DNA of 54,245 nucleotides, from contig JAKUOU010000022.1 in assembly GCA_022451065.1 (NCBI GenBank), forward strand, positions 1 through 54,245, read 5' to 3'. Made by a program: the position numbers and the translations under genes. Below are positions 1-8,687 of this stretch, piece after piece. The notes under the pieces are model-generated. The model was not told the DNA's origin and searched no databases. It saw nothing but the letters and a program-made list of their open reading frames with translations. How positions within the stretch are numbered: the first letter of the stretch is position 1; each line of letters opens with the position of its first letter. The DNA comes from Pedosphaera sp. (GTDB lineage Bacteria; Verrucomicrobiota; Verrucomicrobiia; Limisphaerales; UBA1096).

Positions 1-1347
1 TTATGCGTAGCGGGCGTTTCGGTGTTCGTCCAAAAAGAACTCGTGGAGCAGGCGGTCAACCTGCAGCAACCCTTCGCGGTTCAGCTGCAAGTGGTCTCCG
101 TCGAGGGTCGCGAAGCCCCAGTCTTGAAGGGTTCGCAGCGGCTTGGAAAAACGCTCGGCCGGATTCACGCCGAACTTGTCGGCAAAGTACGACAACTTCA
201 GGTGGCCAAGCTTCATTTGCAGGATGAACTCGCGGATCAGCCGCTCGTCATCGGTCGGTGTCAGTGCCCGGTGCACTGGCAACTCGCCGTTTTGCAGGCT
301 CTCGACGTACGGCGTGAAGTCGTGCTGGTTTTGGTAGTGAGTGCCTCCGATATGTCCGAACGACGCAACGCCCAGCGAGAGCAGGTCGGCGCCGGCCCAA
401 AGTTTGTCGCGATAGACGAAGCTTGTCTTCGACTTGTCCCTCACCGCGGTGTAGGCGCTGCCGACAACATAGCCATCCTTCTCCAGTTCAGCGAATGCCT
501 CGCTGACCCAGCGGCGCTTGGTCTCCCAGTCAGCGACCGGCGCGGTGAGTTTGCCCTCGTTCTTCATCTGCTGATAGATGCCGGTGTTGTACGGCACCTC
601 CATCTGATAGATTGTCACGCTATCCGGCGCCATCCCACGGGTGCGCTCGATGCAGGCCTTCCAGTTTTGCTCCGTCTCATCGACCATGCCGGCGATGAGG
701 TCAATATTGATCTGCGGGAAGCCCAGACTCTGCGCGAACTCGTACGAGCGGCTGATTTCCCCGCCACGGTGGGCGCGGCCGTTAACCTCGAGGATGTGGT
801 CGTCGAAATTCTCGACGCCAAGGCTCAACCGCGTGACGCCGATCTCGCGCAGCACCTCGAGTTTCTTCTCGCGCAGTGTCCCCGGCTCGCACTCGAAAGT
901 GACCTCCTCTGCCTCGTCCCACGGCAGCAGCTCCTTCATACCGTCGGTCAGGTGGCGGAGTTGATCCTCGGAGAGGTAAGACGGTGTGCCGCCTCCGAAA
1001 TAAACAAAGTTGGGCTTGCGCCCTCCGACGAAGACCTCCTTCGCGTAGAGCTGCATCTCGTCCAGCACGGCATCGATGTAGTTGCGGATCTCCGACGAGT
1101 TTTTGTCTGTGTACACGCGGAAATAGCAGAAGTGGCATCGCTTGCGGCAGAACGGGATATGCACGTAGATGCCCAGCGGCGTGTCCGGCTTGGGTGCTTG
1201 GCCAAGCGCGGTACGGTAGTCTGGCACGTCCTCCGGTTTCCAGAACGAGAACGGCGGGTAGTTCGAGACAAAGTAGTTGCCGACTGTGGTCTGCTTTTCA
1301 AGCGGCGGCGCGGTCTTGGGGGTTTCGGTGGTTGCGGTGTCGTTCAT
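1..1347 (-). CDS. Radical SAM protein of the coproporphyrinogen III oxidase (HemN/HemW/HutW) family
   Basis: Complete 448-residue protein; its stop codon is the first three bases of the window. A CxxxCxxC cluster (C67, C71, C74) that would bind the SAM-cleaving 4Fe-4S centre is followed by YF, where true HemN oxidases carry a fourth Cys. The GGGTP SAM-binding motif is at about 118-122. The missing fourth Cys points to the HemW (heme chaperone) or HutW-like side of the family rather than a coproporphyrinogen oxidase. The C-terminal 120 residues look like the family's winged-helix (HemN_C) part. I chose the ATG at 1347, 17 nt after the upstream gene's stop; a longer frame runs back into that gene in low-complexity sequence. 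It is probably co-transcribed with the propeller gene. One copy of the CTTGGCCAAG palindrome lies in its N-terminal linker. The family call is firm; the exact function is not. Confidence 0.85.
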   Translation of the reverse strand: MNDTATTETPKTAPPLEKQTTVGNYFVSNYPPFSFWKPEDVPDYRTALGQAPKPDTPLGIYVHIPFCRKRCHFCYFRVYTDKNSSEIRNYIDAVLDEMQLYAKEVFVGGRKPNFVYFGGGTPSYLSEDQLRHLTDGMKELLPWDEAEEVTFECEPGTLREKKLEVLREIGVTRLSLGVENFDDHILEVNGRAHRGGEISRSYEFAQSLGFPQINIDLIAGMVDETEQNWKACIERTRGMAPDSVTIYQMEVPYNTGIYQQMKNEGKLTAPVADWETKRRWVSEAFAELEKDGYVVGSAYTAVRDKSKTSFVYRDKLWAGADLLSLGVASFGHIGGTHYQNQHDFTPYVESLQNGELPVHRALTPTDDERLIREFILQMKLGHLKLSYFADKFGVNPAERFSKPLRTLQDWGFATLDGDHLQLNREGLLQVDRLLHEFFLDEHRNARYA

Positions 1348-1364
1348 GGCTGGCTCACTATCAT

Positions 1365-2510
1365 TCACTTGGCCGGCCCAAACGCATGGACGCGCCCGTC
1401 CTCGGCCCCGATGATCACCACGCCATCGGCTAGGGCCGGCGCGGCTATGATCGGCTCCCCAATCTCGTACGACCAAAGTTTTTTTCCGTCCGCCAGCGAG
1501 ACGATGTATAGGTTGCCGTCGTCCGATCCGACGACGACCTTGCCGTCGGCAACTACCGGTGAGCTGTCCACCTTGCCGCGCGTCCGGAATGCCCACAGCC
1601 GTTTGCCGCTCTTGCGGTTGAGGCAGTGCAGTCGCTTGTCGCGGCAGCCGACCACTACGCGATCCGCCGTCACCGCCGGCGAGGAAATGTAGGCGAAGGC
1701 GCGGTCCTTGTATTTCCAGGCAATCTTCCCGGCGTTAATGTCGATGCAAAGAAACTCATTCTCGTAATGGCCGATGTACGCCATGTCATCGACCACCGCC
1801 GCCGAGCCGATGATATATGCCTCGGCGTCGATCTGCTTCTCTTTTTTTCCCTCGGCTAACTGGATGACATGCAGCACGGCATCGCACCCGCCGAACGCCG
1901 TTCTGCCGGAGGACACCGCTGGCGAGCCGTTAATGTAGTTGGAGGTCTCGTAATGCCAGTTGCTCTTCCCGGTCCCGAGGTCCAGAGAGTAGAGGCGGAA
2001 GTCGTAGCTGCCGACGATTAGCGCCGGCTTGGCTCCGTCGCCGCTTGGCTGAAACAAGTTCGGCGCGCCGAGCACGCGATCCTCGGTCTCGAACTTCCAA
2101 AGCAGCTTCCCGTCCTTGGCTGAGAGTGCGTACACGAACCCGTCCGATGAGCCGAAATAAACTCGGTCTTTGTCCACCAACGGCGATGACTCCACGATAT
2201 CCTCCGTTTTGAACAACCACAGCTTTTTGCCGGTCTTGAAATCCAGCGCGTATAGATGGCCGTCATCACAGCCCACATATACCTTGCCGCCGGCGATCGC
2301 CGCCGTGCTGTGGATGCCCTCTTGAGCCTTGAACGTCCAAAGAGGCTTGAGCGCCGGGCTCAGCTTGCTTTTCGAGACGCCGGTGAGCGAGGCCGTGCCG
2401 CGATACATCGGCCAGGAATCAGCCGGGGCAGCATCCACCCCTGCCGTTTGCCCAAGTGTTTGCCCAAGCGACGACAACAAAGCCAATAATGCGATTATGA
2501 AACGTTTCAC
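1365..2510 (-). CDS. Secreted PQQ-type beta-propeller repeat protein
   Basis: About 381 residues with an N-terminal signal peptide (VKRFIIALLALLSSLGQ...), then at least seven repeats of roughly 40-45 residues. Each has a core like 'G.VYVG..DG.LYAL....GK.LW.F', the blade pattern of PQQ-type (quinoprotein-like) propellers. No catalytic calcium or quinone-binding residues stand out, so a binding or scaffold role in the periplasm (compare BamB or the outer-membrane-associated propellers common in PVC bacteria) is more likely than a dehydrogenase. The GTG at 2510 places the signal peptide at the N-terminus; an upstream start at 2591 would add about 27 residues of atypical sequence. The radical SAM gene follows 17 nt downstream on the same strand. 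Confidence 0.82.
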   Translation of the reverse strand: MKRFIIALLALLSSLGQTLGQTAGVDAAPADSWPMYRGTASLTGVSKSKLSPALKPLWTFKAQEGIHSTAAIAGGKVYVGCDDGHLYALDFKTGKKLWLFKTEDIVESSPLVDKDRVYFGSSDGFVYALSAKDGKLLWKFETEDRVLGAPNLFQPSGDGAKPALIVGSYDFRLYSLDLGTGKSNWHYETSNYINGSPAVSSGRTAFGGCDAVLHVIQLAEGKKEKQIDAEAYIIGSAAVVDDMAYIGHYENEFLCIDINAGKIAWKYKDRAFAYISSPAVTADRVVVGCRDKRLHCLNRKSGKRLWAFRTRGKVDSSPVVADGKVVVGSDDGNLYIVSLADGKKLWSYEIGEPIIAAPALADGVVIIGAEDGRVHAFGPAK

Positions 2511-2676
2511 GACAAAAACCGGGCCAACCCTCCAAGCCCACTTGGCCAAAAGCCTGCCGAAGGCCTGAAAATAAGGCAATAAAAAATACAACGTACACGT
2601 ACTGTTTTCCCGTGCTGGATTTTGTGAGATGGCTATTTTTTGCAGGAAACGTGCTCTGTTTTGCCTGTTTTACAAT

Positions 2677-2696
2677 GAAAACGGAAGGCGTCCGTT
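2677..2696 (-). terminator. Weak hairpin downstream of gcvH
   Basis: AACGGA (2680-2685) and TCCGTT (2691-2696) form a perfect 6-bp stem with a 5-nt loop. Read on the minus strand it ends in a short T-run. It lies 55 nt past the gcvH stop. The stem is short and the T-run partly belongs to it, so this is only a candidate. The rest of the 240-nt space between gcvH and the propeller gene shows no other clear signal. Confidence 0.35.
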
Positions 2697-2750
2697 GCGG
2701 GGATTTACAGGCTCGATACCCTTATTTTACGCAATGGCAAAGCCGAAGGG

Positions 2751-3134
2751 TCAGACGTTGACCTGCTCGCCGTAGTCGTCGGGGGAGAGCAGGTCGTCGA
2801 GTTCTTTGGGATTTGCCAGGCGAATCTTGAAGAACCAGCCGTCGCCGTAGGGGTCCTCGTTGACGGTGCCCGGCTCGGTGTCGAGGGCATCGTTGGTCTC
2901 GATGACTTGGCCGCTCACCGGTGCGTATATGTCGCTGGCGGTCTTGACCGATTCGACTACGGCGCAGGGATCGCCGGCGGCTAATTCGCGGCCAATTTCA
3001 GGTAATTCGATGAATACCAGCTCCGTCAGCTCATCCTGTGCATGGTCGGAGATTCCGATGATAGCGGTGTCGCCTTCCACGTTCACCCATTCGTGGGAGC
3101 TGGCGTACTTCAGGTCGGTCGGTATATCTGACAT
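2751..3134 (-). CDS. gcvH: Glycine cleavage system H protein
   Basis: 127 residues, normal for the family. GcvH is the lipoylated carrier that shuttles the aminomethyl intermediate between GcvP, GcvT and the L-protein. The lipoylation lysine is K64 in the motif VESVKTASDIY. The N-terminal 'YASSHEWV' and the conserved 'G.GWFFKI' stretch near residues 97-104 are typical. The gene follows gcvT by 35 nt on the same strand. GcvP is not in the window, so the P-protein must be encoded elsewhere. Confidence 0.96.
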   Translation of the reverse strand: MSDIPTDLKYASSHEWVNVEGDTAIIGISDHAQDELTELVFIELPEIGRELAAGDPCAVVESVKTASDIYAPVSGQVIETNDALDTEPGTVNEDPYGDGWFFKIRLANPKELDDLLSPDDYGEQVNV

Positions 3135-3169
3135 CGCGGCGTTTTTCTAGCGAACGTGTGGGCCAGAGG

Positions 3170-4294
3170 TCAATCCAGTTTTCGAAAAATCGGCCGCTTG
3201 ACCACCTGCGCCAGAAAGCGGCGATTGCGGATCTCGATCTCGATGTCGGTGCCGGACTTGGCGTGGGCGCTTTCGACGTAGCCCAAGCCGATACCGTAGC
3301 CGAGCGACGGGCTCTGCATGCCGCTGGTCACCTCGCCGATTTCCCGGCCAGTTCCGTCGGCGGCAAAGATTTTGTAATGTTCGCGAGGCGGCGCGCTCTT
3401 GCTGGTCATTTTGAAACCGATGCACCGGCGGGAAACGCCGTTCTGTTTTTGTGCTGCAAGAGTTTCCCGTCCGATGAAGTCTGGCTTGTCGAGCGCAACG
3501 GCCCAGCCAAGTGATGCCTCGATCGGCGTTGTCTCGGCTGTCAACTCGTGGCCGTAGAGCGAATAGCCGGCTTCGGTACGGAGTGTGTCGCGCGCTCCCA
3601 GACCGGCCGGCATGAGGCCTAGTGCTGGGCCAAGTGACATGAACTGTTTCCACAGTGACACCACGCGTTCGTTGGGTACGACCAGCTCGAAACCGTCCTC
3701 GCCGGTGTAGCCGGTGCGCGAAACCCAGGTGGTCGCGCCGCTGAAGTCGAGTTCGGCGATCTGGTTTTTCTGCATCTCGATGGCTGCCGGAAAAACGCCG
3801 GCAATGATTTCAGCCGCTTTCGGGCCCTGCAACGCAATCGCTGACAGTTCGCCGGAGCGGTTGGTCATCTCGAGTTGCAGCGACTTGTTGCCGGAGTTGA
3901 GCTGGGCCTTGATCCACATCCAGTCGACCTCCAACCGCGAGGCGTTGACGATGAGCAGGTAGCGGTCTTGGCCGAGTCGGTAGGCGTAGAGGTCGTCGAT
4001 GACGCCGCCATTGTCCTGGCAGAGAAGTGAGTACTGGCCGATGCCGGGCTCGAGCTTGGTCAGGTCATTGCTCAAGATGTGATTTAAGAACTCGAGCGCG
4101 TCCGGGCCGTCGAATTGGAACTCGCCCATGTGCGAGATGTCGAACAGGCCGGCGGCTTCTCGGACGGCGCGGTGCTCCTGCGCGATGCCGGAGTACAGTA
4201 ATGGCATTTCCCAGCCACTGAACCGGACCATCCGCGCATCAAGTGCGGTGTGGGTCTCGAAAAGTGCGGTGCGTTTAAGGCCGTTTTTCTCCAT
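3170..4294 (-). CDS. gcvT: Aminomethyltransferase, glycine cleavage system T protein
   Basis: 374 residues from the ATG at 4294 (MEKNGLKRTALFETH), the usual GcvT length. It transfers the methylene group from H-protein-bound aminomethyl lipoate to tetrahydrofolate, releasing ammonia. Family hallmarks seen are 'VREAAGLFDISHMGE', 'QYSLLCQDNGGVIDDLYAY', 'GYTGEDGFEL' and 'GARDTLRTEAGYSLYGHE'. A longer frame starting at 4336 adds 14 residues not expected in the family. It forms an operon with gcvH. I looked for a glycine riboswitch upstream and saw none: the candidate promoter sits only about 20 nt from the start codon. Confidence 0.95.
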   Translation of the reverse strand: MEKNGLKRTALFETHTALDARMVRFSGWEMPLLYSGIAQEHRAVREAAGLFDISHMGEFQFDGPDALEFLNHILSNDLTKLEPGIGQYSLLCQDNGGVIDDLYAYRLGQDRYLLIVNASRLEVDWMWIKAQLNSGNKSLQLEMTNRSGELSAIALQGPKAAEIIAGVFPAAIEMQKNQIAELDFSGATTWVSRTGYTGEDGFELVVPNERVVSLWKQFMSLGPALGLMPAGLGARDTLRTEAGYSLYGHELTAETTPIEASLGWAVALDKPDFIGRETLAAQKQNGVSRRCIGFKMTSKSAPPREHYKIFAADGTGREIGEVTSGMQSPSLGYGIGLGYVESAHAKSGTDIEIEIRNRRFLAQVVKRPIFRKLD

Positions 4295-4309
4295 ATCGGT
4301 AAGCCGGGC

Positions 4310-4338
4310 AGTATAGGCGCATGGCGAGGCGCGCAAAA
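4310..4338 (-). promoter_or_regulatory. Candidate sigma-70-type promoter for gcvT-gcvH
   Basis: On the minus strand, TTTTGC (complement of 4333-4338) is separated by 17 nt from TATACT (complement of 4310-4315). The -10 matches the consensus at 5 of 6 positions; the -35 is poor. Transcription would start near 4303, giving a leader of about 8-10 nt, too short for a riboswitch. This is prediction from sequence alone. Confidence 0.3.
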
Positions 4339-4491
4339 GCTTTCGGCTTGATTAGGGACATTTTTTGATCGGAAGAACGGATTGCTTTCCTGCGGTAAAG
4401 TGTCAATCTCCGGGCTGTTTTGTGTAACTTGGCTAAACGCCGAGCCGTAGTAATGTTGTATAAACCGACTGGTTTTGAGCCAAAAAAAAGA

Positions 4492-5880
4492 ATGAAAATA
4501 GTACCGTATCTAACGAAGGTTGCCAGCGTAACCCTCACAGCAACCGTGATTTTGGCCGTTGGTTGCGGCCAGGCTCCCGATTCCGGGGAATCCTCCGCGA
4601 ACTCAGCCAACATTGAGGCGCTTCAAAAAGAGAACGCTTCGTTGAAAAAGCAACTGGCGGATACACGGTCGCGCATCGACAGCTTGACAGCCCAACTCAA
4701 TGGAGCCGATGCACCCGTTGTGGATAGGGGACTGTCGGCGGAGGAAATCATTGACGAGTTGATGAATGTCAAATTGACCACGGAGAACCGGCGGGCAGCC
4801 GAGCGTCGCGTGCAGTTCCTGTTCGAGAGCCTCATCCAGCAGGGCGATGCCGCCGTGCCGCACATTCGCGCCTTCCTGAACAAGATGGAAGATGTCGAGT
4901 TTACGGTGCAGCGCTCGGAGGATGAAGAGGAGGGTCGCGGCCGTGGTCGGAGCCGCGGCAATGACTGGGCGGAGCGGCTTCGCGGCCGCACCCGTGGCTC
5001 GTCTCTTGATTTTGAAAAGCCGCCCTCGTTACGCATCGGGCTGATGGATGCCCTGAAGGAGATCGGCGGCAGCAGTGCCGAGGCGGCGCTGGGCGAAGTG
5101 CTCTCGAAAACCGGGCGCGGTTTTGAGGTGGCTTATGTGGCCAAGGCTGTCCGCAGCATGATCGGTCCGGATGCCTTTCGTGACGAGGCGGTGGCAGCCG
5201 CCCATGAACTGCTGAGCGATCCGCTCGAGATGCCCAACCCGAACAGTTTTGACCGGAATGCCAAACGCTACCTCTACAGCGTGCTGGAAATGTATAATGA
5301 CCAGACTTTCATTCAGTCCGCACAAGGGCTGTTGGTGCGCGAGGATGGCAAGATCGATGATACCGTGCTCGATTACCTCGACGACGTCGGCAAGGAGCAG
5401 GCGATGGACGCTATCTACCAGGCGTTCAGCAGCGGAAACGTCACGGATCGTGGCGATCTGAGTGATCTGGCGCGTGCCGGCCTCAAGTATACTGGCAGCA
5501 ATCCGCAGGCGAATCAGATGTTCAAGGACATCATGTCCAGCGACGAATACGATGTGCGGGTCAAGTGGACCGCACTGCGCGAGATGGACGATGCTGACGA
5601 TGCCACCACCTTACAGGCTAGGCTAAACTTGATGCAGGGAATACAAGCTCAGGAAGATGACGCCACCGATAAGGTTGTACAAATGTACACCCGCCAAATC
5701 GAGGCCAAGGTCAACGGTGAGGAGTTTGATATGCGTAAGGAAATGCAGAGTTTGGGGACTGACTTTTGGCGCAATGCGTTTGGCAGGGGCGAAAACAGGG
5801 ACCGTGGAGATCGCGGAAGTCGTGGTGACAATCGGGGAGAAAATCGACGGAACCAGCCGACGATAGTTCCGGCTCCCTAA
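4492..5880 (+). CDS. Lipoprotein with coiled coil and HEAT-like helical repeats (paralog 1)
   Basis: 462 residues from the ATG at 4492, which puts a lipoprotein signal peptide first (lipobox AVGC, acylated C25). A heptad-patterned coiled coil follows at about 37-65 (IEALQKENASLKKQLADTRS), then a helical body with segments such as 'GDAAVPHIRAFLNKMEDV' and 'LRIGLMDALKEIGG' that resemble HEAT-type repeats. Two inserts rich in Arg and Gly are present: one after residue 145 and one at the C-terminus before 'RRNQPTIVPAP'. I recognise no catalytic motif and no named family. The next gene is a close paralog. A longer frame starting at 4420 would bury the signal peptide, so I rejected it. Cell-envelope location is inferred from the lipobox. 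Confidence 0.82.
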   Translation: MKIVPYLTKVASVTLTATVILAVGCGQAPDSGESSANSANIEALQKENASLKKQLADTRSRIDSLTAQLNGADAPVVDRGLSAEEIIDELMNVKLTTENRRAAERRVQFLFESLIQQGDAAVPHIRAFLNKMEDVEFTVQRSEDEEEGRGRGRSRGNDWAERLRGRTRGSSLDFEKPPSLRIGLMDALKEIGGSSAEAALGEVLSKTGRGFEVAYVAKAVRSMIGPDAFRDEAVAAAHELLSDPLEMPNPNSFDRNAKRYLYSVLEMYNDQTFIQSAQGLLVREDGKIDDTVLDYLDDVGKEQAMDAIYQAFSSGNVTDRGDLSDLARAGLKYTGSNPQANQMFKDIMSSDEYDVRVKWTALREMDDADDATTLQARLNLMQGIQAQEDDATDKVVQMYTRQIEAKVNGEEFDMRKEMQSLGTDFWRNAFGRGENRDRGDRGSRGDNRGENRRNQPTIVPAP

Positions 5881-6024
5881 TTGTCAGTTTTGAGGTTCAG
5901 CTTTCAAAACGCAGAAAATCATAAGGTGTTTTTGTTTGTGTAACAGTTGCATTGACCATGGAAAATATCATCATTTACTCTGTTTTGTACAAAGAGGTTC
6001 AATATCGCTTAAAGTAGGTATTCA

Positions 6025-7371
6025 ATGAAATTAGCAAAATTGTTCCCAAGGGCAGAAATCGTGATGATCTCGGTTTCGGCTGTTTTGTTTGTCGGCTGCG
6101 GAAAAGCGCCATCGACGGATGGCTCTGCTGCAAACGCCATTCAGGCCGAGGCGCTCCGCAAGGAGGTCGACTCGCTCAAGGCCAAGCTGGCCAACGCCCA
6201 GTCGCGGCTCGAGAGCCTCCGTGAGCAGATCAACGACGGCGGCGCACCACTCTCCAATGGGGGCATGTCCGTACCGGAAATTCTCGACGAGCTGATAGAG
6301 ATCAAGTTGAGCTCCAAGAATCGGCGCAGTGTTCAACGCCGCTTGAGCTACCTGTTCGAGAGCCTGGCGCTCCAGGGCGATGCCGCCGTGCCACTCATTC
6401 GCGAGTTTCTCAACAAGATGGAGGACGTCGATTTCGAGGTGCAACGCGAAGGCGAGAGCGACGAGGATCGCAGTCGACGTTACAGCCGTTTCCGGGCCAC
6501 GCTCAACTTCTCCCAGCCGCCGACGCTGCGGATCGGCCTCATCGACATGCTGGCGGAAATCGGCGGCGACCACGCGGAAGCCACCATTGCGGAGCTGCTT
6601 TCCTCCACCGGTCGGGGGTTCGAGATCGCGTACGCCTCAAAGATCATCCAGGGCTGGCTTGGCAAGGACGCCTACCGCACCGAGGCGCTGGCCGCCGCGC
6701 ACGAGCTGTTGCTCGACCCGATCGAGGCCGTTGGCGGAAACCATTTCGATCGCTTGTCAAAGAACTACCTCTTCATGGTGCTGGACATGTACGACGACCA
6801 AACATTCATTCAGTCCGCCCAGGGCATGTTCATCAACGATGATGGGCGGATCGATCGCACCATTCTGGATTATTATGAGGATGTCGGCAAAGTGCGCGCG
6901 CTGGATGCCATGGTGCAGGCGTTCCGCAGCGGCCGGGTCCACGAGGATGACATGGATAATCTTGCCGAGGCCGCCTCGAGATACACCGGCATCAACCCGC
7001 AGGCCGATCAGTTGTTCCGCGACATCATGACCGGCGACCAGTACAACATGGAAACCAAGATGGACGCCATCCGGAGCTTCACCCAAAGCGACGGCGACGC
7101 GAGCACCCCCGGCGTTCCTAAAAATGTGCTGCAGGCGCGGCTGAACCTGGTCAATACTCTTCAATATGATGAATCCGACCTGATGGGCAAGGGTATGGCG
7201 CTACTGGCGCTTCAACTGGAGTCCCAAATCTCCGGCGAGAGGACGGACGAACGAAAAATGAGGGATGCCGCCTCGCGGCTTTTCAGAGATATGCAGAAGC
7301 GCGAGAGCGAGGAACGCAGATCCGGTCAAAGGACACCCAGCAGGCAGCCGACCGTCGTTCCTGCGCCCTGA
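6025..7371 (+). CDS. Lipoprotein with coiled coil and HEAT-like helical repeats (paralog 2)
   Basis: 448 residues, collinear with the preceding gene. It has the same lipobox position (FVGC, C25), the same coiled coil (ALRKEVDSLKAKLANAQSRL), and many shared blocks, for example 'DQTFIQSAQG' and 'GDAAVP.IR.FLNKMEDV', down to the C-terminal 'RQPTVVPAP'. It lacks the Arg/Gly-rich inserts of paralog 1 and has 'ESDEDRSRRYSR' instead. The pair is a tandem duplication that has diverged considerably. The 144-nt spacer is AT-rich and may hold its own promoter. Function unknown; probably an outer-membrane or periplasmic scaffold. A strong terminator follows 30 nt after the stop. Confidence 0.82.
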   Translation: MKLAKLFPRAEIVMISVSAVLFVGCGKAPSTDGSAANAIQAEALRKEVDSLKAKLANAQSRLESLREQINDGGAPLSNGGMSVPEILDELIEIKLSSKNRRSVQRRLSYLFESLALQGDAAVPLIREFLNKMEDVDFEVQREGESDEDRSRRYSRFRATLNFSQPPTLRIGLIDMLAEIGGDHAEATIAELLSSTGRGFEIAYASKIIQGWLGKDAYRTEALAAAHELLLDPIEAVGGNHFDRLSKNYLFMVLDMYDDQTFIQSAQGMFINDDGRIDRTILDYYEDVGKVRALDAMVQAFRSGRVHEDDMDNLAEAASRYTGINPQADQLFRDIMTGDQYNMETKMDAIRSFTQSDGDASTPGVPKNVLQARLNLVNTLQYDESDLMGKGMALLALQLESQISGERTDERKMRDAASRLFRDMQKRESEERRSGQRTPSRQPTVVPAP

Positions 7372-7401
7372 GTCTCGCGAATCCCCTTGCAATCCCATTT
7401 C

Positions 7402-7430
7402 AAACGCCGGAAACCTCCCGGCGTTTTTTT
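7402..7430 (+). terminator. Rho-independent terminator after the lipoprotein pair
   Basis: AAACGCCGG (7402-7410) pairs perfectly with CCGGCGTTT (7418-7426) across a 7-nt loop, and the run of seven T ends at 7430. It closes the paralog-2 transcript before the MFS gene. Confidence 0.88.
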
Positions 7431-7466
7431 GCGCTTGGCTAGGCGCAACTCAAGGAGCCACTCAGT

Positions 7467-8687
7467 ATGACTCCAGCCGGCATCACAAGAGAGCAGTGGA
7501 AACTGATGGGAGTGCTGTCGCTGTTTTGGGCCACCCTGTTTGGCGCGCTGGGGATCTTCTTCCCGTTCTACTCGCTTTATCTGAAGGACACCCTTGGCTT
7601 GAGCGGCCAGCAGATCGGACTGGCCATGGGGGTGTTTCACTTGGTGGGCCTCGTTGGCCAGCCGTCTTGGGGCTATCTGGCCGACCGCACCGGCGCCCGC
7701 AAGGCCGTGCTGGTTGTCATCACGCTCGGGATGGCTCTTGGATTCGTTGCATTTTGGTACGTCAGGAGTTACGCCGTGCTGTTGCTGGTCTCGATGTTCT
7801 TCGCCGCGTTTTACACCAGCCTCATTCCGCAGGGCATGGCCCTTGGCCTTGGGCTTTTGTACCGGTCCAGTAACTCGCACTTCGAGTGGGTGCGGGCGTT
7901 TGGGTCGGTCGGCTTCCTTATTACCTGCTTTGGCTTTCCGTTTTTCCTCGATGCTATTGACCCCGGGCCGGATGAGGGGGACCTAGGCTTACTGTTCCCC
8001 TGTTCCGCCGCGATCATCCTGCTGACGACCGCTGTCGTGTTCCTCATCCCAAACCAAAAAGTCATCCGCGAGCAGGCCCGGCCCGGCGCGTGGCGCTTGT
8101 TGATCGCAGACCGGAAGTTTCTCCGATTTCTCCTCTATGTGTTCCTCGTTAACTTCATGCTCGACGGACCGATGTTCCTGTTCCCGGTTTTCGTCAAGCA
8201 GATCGCGCCTGAGAACACCCTTGGCACGCTCAAGTGGCTTTGGCTCATCATGCTGGTTCCGGAGATCATTGCGATTGCGCTTGCCGGGCACATCCGCCGA
8301 CGAATCGGGGTCCGGCTTCTGATGCTCTTAGGTCTGGCTGCTGGTGGGGTGAAATGGCTGGCATGCGGATTCTTCGGCGACCTGCCGATTGTGTTGCACG
8401 CCTCGATGTTGCTGCACAGCGTGTACGTGGTCGGCGCGCTGGTGGCCATGCCGCTGTGCGTTAACTATCTCGTGCCGACGCAACTCCGCTCCACCGGCCA
8501 GGGCTTGGCCACCATGGTCAGTTCCAGCCTGGGCGGTGGTATCTGCTCGACGTTTGTTGCCGGCTGGTTGATCGATCACTTCGACAATGCGGCGATGCCG
8601 CAAATGTGCGGTGGCATTGGCGCCATGCTGTTGCTCCTTGTTGCCCCCTTTCTCGTGCCCAAGGTCACTCCAAACCTGGTGGAATGA
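7467..8687 (+). CDS. Major facilitator superfamily transporter (MFS_1-like)
   Basis: 406 residues with about 12 hydrophobic segments. The loop between segments 2 and 3 carries the MFS signature 'GYLADRTGARKAVL', and the layout (6 + 6 segments with a polar centre near 'PNQKVIREQARPGAW') is that of the LacY/nucleoside-permease-like MFS group. The substrate cannot be told from sequence. AAGGAG lies about 9 nt before the ATG. The gene has its own space after the terminator and converges on the aminotransferase gene: its TGA (8685-8687) is directly followed by the other gene's stop, so the two share the palindrome TGATCA with no intergenic DNA. Confidence 0.88.
   Translation: MTPAGITREQWKLMGVLSLFWATLFGALGIFFPFYSLYLKDTLGLSGQQIGLAMGVFHLVGLVGQPSWGYLADRTGARKAVLVVITLGMALGFVAFWYVRSYAVLLLVSMFFAAFYTSLIPQGMALGLGLLYRSSNSHFEWVRAFGSVGFLITCFGFPFFLDAIDPGPDEGDLGLLFPCSAAIILLTTAVVFLIPNQKVIREQARPGAWRLLIADRKFLRFLLYVFLVNFMLDGPMFLFPVFVKQIAPENTLGTLKWLWLIMLVPEIIAIALAGHIRRRIGVRLLMLLGLAAGGVKWLACGFFGDLPIVLHASMLLHSVYVVGALVAMPLCVNYLVPTQLRSTGQGLATMVSSSLGGGICSTFVAGWLIDHFDNAAMPQMCGGIGAMLLLLVAPFLVPKVTPNLVE

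Noticed and set aside
22-1692. 556-residue plus-strand open frame opposite the radical SAM and propeller genes
   Set aside because: It is the antisense of two well-recognised genes, and its translation has no recognisable motif. High GC produces such long shadow frames.
4295-4419. Possible glycine riboswitch before gcvT
   Set aside because: No paired glycine aptamer core was visible and the likely promoter leaves almost no leader.
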